Source: CAZVWJ01 sp964631325 (GTDB lineage Bacteria; T1Sed10-126). Taken from it: DNA of 26,832 nucleotides. Under the pieces are notes generated by a model, which worked only from the letters and a program-made list of their open reading frames with translations, searched no databases and was not told the origin of the DNA. A program made the translations under genes and the position numbers. The DNA lies in assembly GCA_964631325.1 (NCBI GenBank), contig CAZVWJ010000036.1, positions 1 through 26,832 on the forward strand. The letters are read 5' to 3'. Shown here piece after piece: positions 21,420 to 26,832 of this stretch. How positions within the stretch are numbered: the first letter of the stretch is position 1; each line of letters starts with the position of its first letter.

Positions 21420-23393
21420 ATGGCTTCAGGATTTAAAATCCCAAAATTAAATAAGATATGTGTTGAAAATTATTCCTTTTTCGAGGAAGAAAACTGGGAA
21501 TATGAATTAAAAAATGGGTTCAATATTTTTATTGGTGCTAATGGATTGGGTAAAACTACAACAGTCAAAATGGTCATATGGGGGTTTGTCGGATTTGATG
21601 AAGATTTTGAAGATGATATTGAGAAAGATTATTTTTCAACAAGAGACGATGGCTACTCTGAAGATAGCCCACCAACTGTAACTATCTCTGCCGAATTTGA
21701 CGATACCCAATTTCTTATCGAAAGAAGATTGGATTGTGATGAGATTATTCATCTGGAAATAGGAGATGAAAGTTTTTCTGATAATTTGAAAAATGAATAT
21801 GAAAATTTCATAGAGGATAAAACCACCTATTCCCTTTCGGATTTTTCTTTCCTTTTACGTCAGTTTTTGGTTCGAATTGAAGAAGGTAATTACTTGCTAT
21901 GGGACACAGCTTCCCAATCAAAATTGCTGAGACTATTACTGAATGAGTCCTCCTTTGACGACGAATACCGAAAGCAAAAACAAAATGTCCAAGACTTTGA
22001 AACAACCCGGAAACACTTATCTGAAGATATGCGTAAAATAGAGGAGGATATTGAAACCATAAAGGGATTAATAAAAGAAAATTTAGAGGTTTCAGGGGAT
22101 CAGGATATAGAAGAGCTTCAAACATCTTTAGCAAACCTAGAAGAAGAAAAATCTTCAATTGAAAAAGAAAAACAAGAGCTGGTTTCTGAATATCATAGGT
22201 TGAATGAAGAAATTCAAATCAAAGAGAATAGGATAAATTCATTGACGAACGAGCTAAGTGAAATGACAGAAAGAGTTTCAAGTGTGGAGCATAATTTTTA
22301 TGCTAATATTTTATCAAATCCGGCACAAATTTTGGCGGCCAATAAATTCAGTGAATATAATATTTGTATGTTTTGTGAAAGTGATTTAAATAAAGAACAA
22401 GCTGAGAGGGTTTTAGAATTAATAGAAGAAAGACATCAATGTCCCGTGTGTAAATCTTCATTAGTTGAAGATGAGAGTAAAGAATCATCGTCGGAAGTGG
22501 ATTTTTCAATTGAAGAAATGAATGATATCTATGAGGACAAAAATGAAATTGTCGAAGAAAGAGAAGACCTCATATATGAGGTGAATGAATTAAAGAAGGA
22601 ACGTGAGCCACTCCAAGAAGGAATAAGCCGTATTGACGAATCGCTGAAGGAAATACAAAGTCAAATTGATCAAAAATTACTTTCACTTAACGAAAAGCTC
22701 GACGATGGGCAAACAGATAAAATGTCCACATACGAGACAGATTTAAAAGCTTTTCAACGCAAATTGAATGCCTTGAAAGATCGATATGATGAGGCTGATG
22801 ATGCTTTTCGGCAGGAAAAGGAATCACTTAATGATTTAAACGAACAGTTTAATCAAAAAGTGGAAGAAGTCAGTGAAGCTCTTTCTGAAAAATTCAATGA
22901 ATATGCTGAGTATTTTTTCTCTGAAAAATGCATTCTCAACCAGAAAAATTTATCTCCAAAGGGTACTCACGTACAGTTAGTAACTTTCAGACCCCAAATT
23001 GAAGATAAAGTTAGAACTTATTCAAACAGTGTTAGTAAATCAGAAGCAGTTTTTTTGGAATATATTTTCCGAATGTCTCTTGTTGAGGTTTATTCGGAAA
23101 GAATAAATCAGCAAATATTTTTTATATTAGAAACTTCAGAAGGAACATTTGATGTTGTTAGCACAAAACAGTTTGGACTAGTTATCGATAAATTCAGTGG
23201 TAATGATTTCCCTTTTATTATTGTTTCAAACCTAAGCAAACCAGATTTTTTACATTCAATGGTTGAAGGTATGGATGATATAAAGGAAAGGAGTCTTAAT
23301 TTTTTAAATATTGGTAAATTTAGCACTTTACAACAAGAGCATATTGAGGAATTCAAAACCAATTTTTCTCAAATTTTCGAAGAGGGGAATTAA
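21420..23393 (+). CDS. SMC/Rad50-like ABC ATPase with CxxC zinc pairs
   Basis: 657 aa. Walker A GANGLGKTT (39-47) is in a typical recF/SMC N-lobe (VENYSFFEEENWEYELKNGF). Two coiled coils (about 185-290 and 370-490) flank a hinge with Cys316/Cys319 (CMFC) and Cys341/Cys344 (CPVC), like a zinc hook or zinc ribbon. The C-lobe has an ABC signature-like SVSKSEAVFLEYIF (537-550) and FFILETSEGTFD (567-578) at the Walker B/D-loop place, where a Glu stands for the usual Asp (normally LDTPEGSLD). AGGAGG is seven bases before the ATG. It overlaps the next gene by one base. Such ATPases act as sensors in ABC three-component conflict systems; the role here is inferred. Confidence 0.8.
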   Translation: MASGFKIPKLNKICVENYSFFEEENWEYELKNGFNIFIGANGLGKTTTVKMVIWGFVGFDEDFEDDIEKDYFSTRDDGYSEDSPPTVTISAEFDDTQFLIERRLDCDEIIHLEIGDESFSDNLKNEYENFIEDKTTYSLSDFSFLLRQFLVRIEEGNYLLWDTASQSKLLRLLLNESSFDDEYRKQKQNVQDFETTRKHLSEDMRKIEEDIETIKGLIKENLEVSGDQDIEELQTSLANLEEEKSSIEKEKQELVSEYHRLNEEIQIKENRINSLTNELSEMTERVSSVEHNFYANILSNPAQILAANKFSEYNICMFCESDLNKEQAERVLELIEERHQCPVCKSSLVEDESKESSSEVDFSIEEMNDIYEDKNEIVEEREDLIYEVNELKKEREPLQEGISRIDESLKEIQSQIDQKLLSLNEKLDDGQTDKMSTYETDLKAFQRKLNALKDRYDEADDAFRQEKESLNDLNEQFNQKVEEVSEALSEKFNEYAEYFFSEKCILNQKNLSPKGTHVQLVTFRPQIEDKVRTYSNSVSKSEAVFLEYIFRMSLVEVYSERINQQIFFILETSEGTFDVVSTKQFGLVIDKFSGNDFPFIIVSNLSKPDFLHSMVEGMDDIKERSLNFLNIGKFSTLQQEHIEEFKTNFSQIFEEGN

Positions 23394-24157
23394 TGAATTA
23401 TCCAAAACTTTCCAATCCCAAATTATCTTCAGAAATTTTGTATTCACTCCAAGCATTACATGAATATGGTTGGAACAGCTCATCCAAAATCGCAATTCAA
23501 AAAATAATTTATCTTTCTACCGCACTTTCATTTTATAGGAACATTTTATTTTCTTGTCATGAATTTTACTCTTGGTACCGTGGCCCTTATTCGAAAAAAA
23601 TTCAGAATACGTTGGATCATTTGGTTGCTTTGAATTTTGTAAAAGTAAAAGAAATTGTTGTTCAAGAAGAAGGCTATACTTTGGCTGAATATGAATTAAA
23701 TGCTGCGTGCGATGATATTTTGGAGAATTTGAAAAAATATGAATATGAAAAGGCTAAATATTCTTGGATTCAGTGTTTAATTAAATATTTAACCAGAATA
23801 CTTAGGGATGAAGAATTTCAACAAAATTCATCATCATCTTATAAGGGGTTAGATAAGATTGTCGATTTGGTTTATGCAGAACCAACTTTTCTAAAATCCA
23901 AGGTGTCGGATGGAACGTATAAATTAATAGATTTGGATTACAAACTTTTAGAGTTTGATAAATGGGCTTTAGATCCTACAGAATCAAAACCAAGTAATTT
24001 TGAGGGAACCATGCCGAATATAATTTTGGAAATTAAAGAATATTTTTCTCATCCATGCTTGAAAAATAATTTTCAAAAGATGATCGAATCAAGAGACATA
24101 TTTATTTATACAGTGTTAACTTATTTAAAAGAGAAGAGTCTTCAAAATGTCGGATGA
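23393..24157 (+). CDS. Middle component, SocA/Panacea-like N-terminus
   Basis: 254 aa. The N-terminal part KIAIQKIIYLSTALSFYR...EFYSWYRGPYSKKIQNTLDH followed by VALNFVKV resembles the Panacea/SocA (DUF4065) pattern (KLxKLLYF...F.AW..GPV...VY..L), a domain used in conflict systems to neutralise or present an effector. The rest is helical and unfamiliar. Start overlaps the ATPase stop (TAATG) after GAGGGG; its end overlaps the nuclease gene by 11 bases. Position between ATPase and nuclease is that of the 'middle component' in ABC three-component systems. The Panacea resemblance is by eye and needs a profile comparison. Confidence 0.55.
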   Translation: MNYPKLSNPKLSSEILYSLQALHEYGWNSSSKIAIQKIIYLSTALSFYRNILFSCHEFYSWYRGPYSKKIQNTLDHLVALNFVKVKEIVVQEEGYTLAEYELNAACDDILENLKKYEYEKAKYSWIQCLIKYLTRILRDEEFQQNSSSSYKGLDKIVDLVYAEPTFLKSKVSDGTYKLIDLDYKLLEFDKWALDPTESKPSNFEGTMPNIILEIKEYFSHPCLKNNFQKMIESRDIFIYTVLTYLKEKSLQNVG

Positions 24158-25169
24158 AATTCTTGAAAAAATGCTTATTACACCTGAAAACAGGATTTAC
24201 AATGCAATTAACGATGATGAAACTTTGTCTTTGGATTCTGCGATAACACTTGTGCATAAATTTAGACAATGCGTAGATTTTATGTCTTATGAAGAACTAA
24301 CAGATGTGGGCTTGGTAACGTTAGCTATAGATTTAAATAATAATTTTTCAGGGATAAATATTTTCGAACAAGAAGAATTTAAAAATTTTATTCTGAATTT
24401 CCAAACAGATAACGATAAGCACCAAATTATAGATTTAGACGGAAATTTGAATGAAGAAGATACATTGGAAGAAAATTATTGTCATTTTTTTGAATTACAA
24501 TCCTTATCGGAGGATTTTTCGGAAGATTTTTTAATCTTTGGTTTCGTTGGATATGAGTTGATTATTTGGTATGACAATCAGTGTGTCCACCATATCGATA
24601 ATATTGCGACGAATACTGAGTTTGAAGGAGGAGCTAAAAAACCAGTCCATCTCTATGAAGAAGTAATTAAGAATCATCATGAAAATGAAACAAAATATGC
24701 TGGTGAATTAATCTGGGACAGCAAAAGTGACTTGGAGTTACGGGAATCACCCGAGGTTATTTTCCATCAGTTATTATTGACTGAATTGAAACAAAAACTG
24801 AAGGGTGAAGTTGAGCCTGATCCGCGGGCTGGTACATCAGAAGATAAACCTGATTTCAAATTATTTGGTCATTCTCATGACCCTGATAAATATGTTATAG
24901 AAATCAAATGGATGGGAAAATCAACTAATAGTTCGAAAAATGAGGAAGATGCCAAACAAGGTTTGGCCCAACTGGGCAGATACTTGAAACATGAAGAAGG
25001 AAATAATTTCGACCATGGTCGTTTAATTGTTTATGACGCAAGGGGAGAAGATGTGTCCGAAATATGTTTTAAAAAACATCAATCACAGTGCCATAGGAAG
25101 ATAAAGTTTCCTTCTATAATATTATTATTGAAAACCGAAACCGCGTCTCAAGCAAGATTAGAAGAGTAA
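24147..25169 (+). CDS. PD-(D/E)xK nuclease effector
   Basis: 340 aa. The C-terminal domain has Glu203 (ESPEVIFHQLLLTEL), Pro235-Asp236 (KPDFKLFG), Glu252-x-Lys254 (YVIEIKWMG) and Gln271 (AKQGLAQLGRYL), the complete restriction-enzyme-like nuclease core with its helix Gln. The N-terminal 190 residues are acidic and unfamiliar (FGFVGYELIIWYDNQCVHHI) and may bind the partner or a signal. It is the third gene of a cassette in which each start overlaps the preceding stop, so the products are probably made in a fixed ratio. It would cut DNA when released by the ATPase complex; that is inference. A terminator follows at once. Confidence 0.75.
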   Translation: MSDEILEKMLITPENRIYNAINDDETLSLDSAITLVHKFRQCVDFMSYEELTDVGLVTLAIDLNNNFSGINIFEQEEFKNFILNFQTDNDKHQIIDLDGNLNEEDTLEENYCHFFELQSLSEDFSEDFLIFGFVGYELIIWYDNQCVHHIDNIATNTEFEGGAKKPVHLYEEVIKNHHENETKYAGELIWDSKSDLELRESPEVIFHQLLLTELKQKLKGEVEPDPRAGTSEDKPDFKLFGHSHDPDKYVIEIKWMGKSTNSSKNEEDAKQGLAQLGRYLKHEEGNNFDHGRLIVYDARGEDVSEICFKKHQSQCHRKIKFPSIILLLKTETASQARLEE

Positions 25170-25192
25170 AACTCTTTTAGGTTTCGTTTTTT
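25136..25192 (+). terminator. Intrinsic terminator of the three-gene cassette
   Basis: CGAAACC (25136-25142) pairs with GGTTTCG (25180-25186), followed by TTTTTT (25187-25192). A second stem AAGAGT/ACTCTT (25162-25176) lies inside. It overlaps the end of the nuclease gene and the tail of the convergent methyltransferase. The reverse strand has no matching T-run. Confidence 0.6.
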
Positions 25193-26469
25193 AAAATAAT
25201 TATACTTTCCCTCATTTTCCCCAAATCAGATTGTTGAGCACTTGTGGAAAGATATCGCGCGATTCTGATTTCTTTTAAGGAGAGGCCATTTTTTTCTGCT
25301 ATTTGCCCTAAAATTTTGTCCACCTCACACACCTTACCACCGTAGGCAGAATTTGAAACATTCAAAAAGATTTTACCGCTTTTATTTAATTTAAATTTTA
25401 AAATTTTGAACAATTCTGCCATGTCCTGAAAATAGCCCTTTACCATGCTAATAATTCGTGGGTTCCAAAGGTCCTCAGTCTTACCTTCTAAGAAATCTAT
25501 GTAGCTCTCTAATAACTCAACTTTTGGGTAACCGGTCTCCTCCCAGGGCACTTGAACATGAGATCGTAAAGAAGATTTCCGGATATTTCGTTCTTCTACA
25601 TACGTAGAAACGTAGCCCATGATCCAAAGCTCAAGACGGTATACATCTGTGTAATCTCTGGAATTTAGATATGGGGGTGAAGTTATGACGAGATCAATAC
25701 TGTTATTCGGAAGAGTCCGAGTAAATTCACGGCAATCATTCTGTTCAAAATGCGAAAGATTTTGAACAGTTTTTGAAAAAATATTCTCAGATAAATCAGG
25801 CAATATAGTATTTTCGCAAATTTCAAAAAAGTGCTTGTGGACTTCGGTTCTGGACAGTGTTGTTTCTTCCCAATTAGTTTTATAAGACAAACATTTACCA
25901 TCTCTATAAGCGTTACTTACGGGGATTAATATTGAAGCCAGAGCTAGATTAAACAGACGTTTATATAGATGGTTTGTTTTCAATTCTTCTATACTATTTT
26001 TAATGTCGAGAATTCCGTTTATAACCTCCCGATCAAAAATCCATTTATCTCTTTCTTCAGTCTCAAACAAAGTCTTTGTCTCTAAATCAGGTAATTTTTG
26101 GGGGGAGTTTATAGTTTTTAAATTAGATCTTATGTTTTGAATATATTGTTCAAATTTATCAGGGCTGTAGTTTTGAACTAGTTTTGTTTTAGCCACATCA
26201 GCAAAGAAAGGATTCACCTCCGAAGCATAACATTTAACGCCTTGCATTTGACATTGTAACGGAGTGGTCCCTGTACCAGCAAAAGGATCAAAACACGAGG
26301 CGGGTTTTTCCTCTTCTAAAATATTTTGAATAAGTTGAGCGGAAAAACCTTCAACAAAGGGAAACCATTTATGAATTGGGATATCAGAATTTTCTTTAAA
26401 TGTGACAAGTTGTTTATATTTTTTTTGATAATCCACCAAATTTTTTTCAGTGGGCTGTTTAACCGTCAT
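25177..26469 (-). CDS. DNA amino-methyltransferase (N4-cytosine or N6-adenine)
   Basis: 430 aa. The SAM-binding motif CFDPFAGTGTTPLQCQ (59-74) is N-terminal and the catalytic motif DLVITSPPYLNSRDY (259-273) is about 200 residues later, with YASEVNPFF as motif II. The SPPY form is commonest among N4-cytosine methyltransferases, but N6-adenine is possible. Weak AAAGGA lies 11 bases before the ATG. It converges on the ATPase-nuclease cassette with a 7-base gap and has no restriction enzyme of its own. It could be solitary, or could mark self DNA for the neighbouring cassette; the sequence does not decide. Confidence 0.88.
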   Translation of the reverse strand: MTVKQPTEKNLVDYQKKYKQLVTFKENSDIPIHKWFPFVEGFSAQLIQNILEEEKPASCFDPFAGTGTTPLQCQMQGVKCYASEVNPFFADVAKTKLVQNYSPDKFEQYIQNIRSNLKTINSPQKLPDLETKTLFETEERDKWIFDREVINGILDIKNSIEELKTNHLYKRLFNLALASILIPVSNAYRDGKCLSYKTNWEETTLSRTEVHKHFFEICENTILPDLSENIFSKTVQNLSHFEQNDCREFTRTLPNNSIDLVITSPPYLNSRDYTDVYRLELWIMGYVSTYVEERNIRKSSLRSHVQVPWEETGYPKVELLESYIDFLEGKTEDLWNPRIISMVKGYFQDMAELFKILKFKLNKSGKIFLNVSNSAYGGKVCEVDKILGQIAEKNGLSLKEIRIARYLSTSAQQSDLGKMRESIIILKNET

Positions 26470-26550
26470 ATTTATATTTATCCTTTGTAAGATCTGTTTC
26501 TTATATTTTAAATGATTAAGAGCTTAACTTAAATCGTTCTATTATATAGT

Positions 26551-26805
26551 TCACGACATTTTCCGAAGGAAGCTTCCCAATAAAGCCACCACGAACTTCG
26601 CAGGGAACTTCCCATAGAATTTTTCAAGGATTTTTTAACCAGCCTCCTTTTTTTGAGCATTATCTGAATGTTCTGAGTAGGCTCGTACTTCCGTTTTCTC
26701 TCCAGGGTCAGACCCGTCGATTTTCGTTTTTGGGGAACCAATAACAGGCCTTGAAGATGCTGTGTTAGGAGCCTGGCCTTTTCCTGTTGCAAAACCTTCC
26801 ATCAT
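26551..26805 (-). pseudogene. Doubtful degraded reading frame at window edge
   Basis: One minus-strand frame reads MMEGFATGKGQAPNTASSRP to NAQKKEAG, a TAA stop (26635-26637), then continues in the same frame as KILEKFYGKFPAKFVVALLG and ends at 26551. The continuity around the stop suggests a broken gene. Another frame here (26529-26792) is Arg/Lys/Ser-rich and looks like its shadow. Small palindromes (GGGAAGTTCCC, CGAAGTTCG, GGAAGCTTCC) lie inside. No ribosome site and no recognised family. Confidence 0.25.
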
Positions 26806-26832
26806 TCAAACCATGGACGAAATGTTTAACTA

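Noticed and set aside
26529..26792. 87-codon minus-strand frame as a gene
   Set aside because: Lys/Arg/Ser-rich with no ribosome site; a different frame at the same place shows more protein-like text, though broken.

Overview
The window is bacterial accessory DNA. Strong AGGAGG-type ribosome binding sites, promoters of the TTGxxx-N17-TATATT kind and frequent GTG/TTG starts suggest a Bacillota-like (possibly anaerobic, perhaps halophilic, given many acidic proteins) host. The taxon is inferred and weakly supported: there is no rRNA or core gene to anchor it.

Positions 1-17,440, of moderate GC, form an archipelago of small toxin-antitoxin and orphan genes. They are separated by long spacers built from degenerate short words (TTCGCC, TTTGCGTTAAC, CATCACCTCATCACG, GTTCCGGGTTTCG). 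In order these are: an HTH-MNT nucleotidyltransferase with a HepT-like partner (257-1370); an RHH/MazF pair (1624-2183); a small membrane protein plus a large pRiA4b ORF-3-like/SEC-C protein (2449-5359, minus strand); a HEAT-repeat protein (5612-6481); a DUF234-type ATPase (7382-8830); a second HTH-MNT/HepT pair (9583-10459); HigBA (10635-11314); a DUF6883/DUF4926 pair (12359-12928); an MqsRA-like pair (13241-13775); an uncharacterised protein, an HNH nuclease and a MazG-like pyrophosphohydrolase (14580-16493); and another HNH nuclease (16685-17443). Several broken genes lie between them.

The most unusual item here is a family of three structured elements (2675-2924, 7141-7323, 12139-12333). 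Two copies have matching inverted ends (TGTTTAGCG...CGCTAAACA) and 9-bp target duplications, so they behave like MITEs. Their interiors fold into a conserved multi-hairpin structure with compensatory base changes and one swapped hairpin, as expected of a mobile structured RNA or cruciform.

At about 17,445 the composition becomes sharply AT-rich and stays so to the end: this is an acquired defence island. It holds a MutY-like DNA glycosylase with the tyrosine/aspartate arrangement of T:G mismatch glycosylases, a type II restriction enzyme, a convergent cytosine-C5 methyltransferase with its own RHH regulator and palindromic operator, and a remnant of a second restriction enzyme. Next comes a tightly coupled three-gene cassette (21420-25169): an SMC/Rad50-like ATPase with two CxxC pairs, a middle protein, and a PD-(D/E)xK nuclease. 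This resembles the ABC three-component conflict systems and is the best candidate for an undescribed defence system. A convergent amino-methyltransferase (25177-26469) follows, then a degraded reading frame at the window edge.

In the island, the glycosylase would repair deamination damage created by the C5 methyltransferase. The ATPase-nuclease cassette and the amino-methyltransferase could be an independent system or a restriction-modification-like pair.
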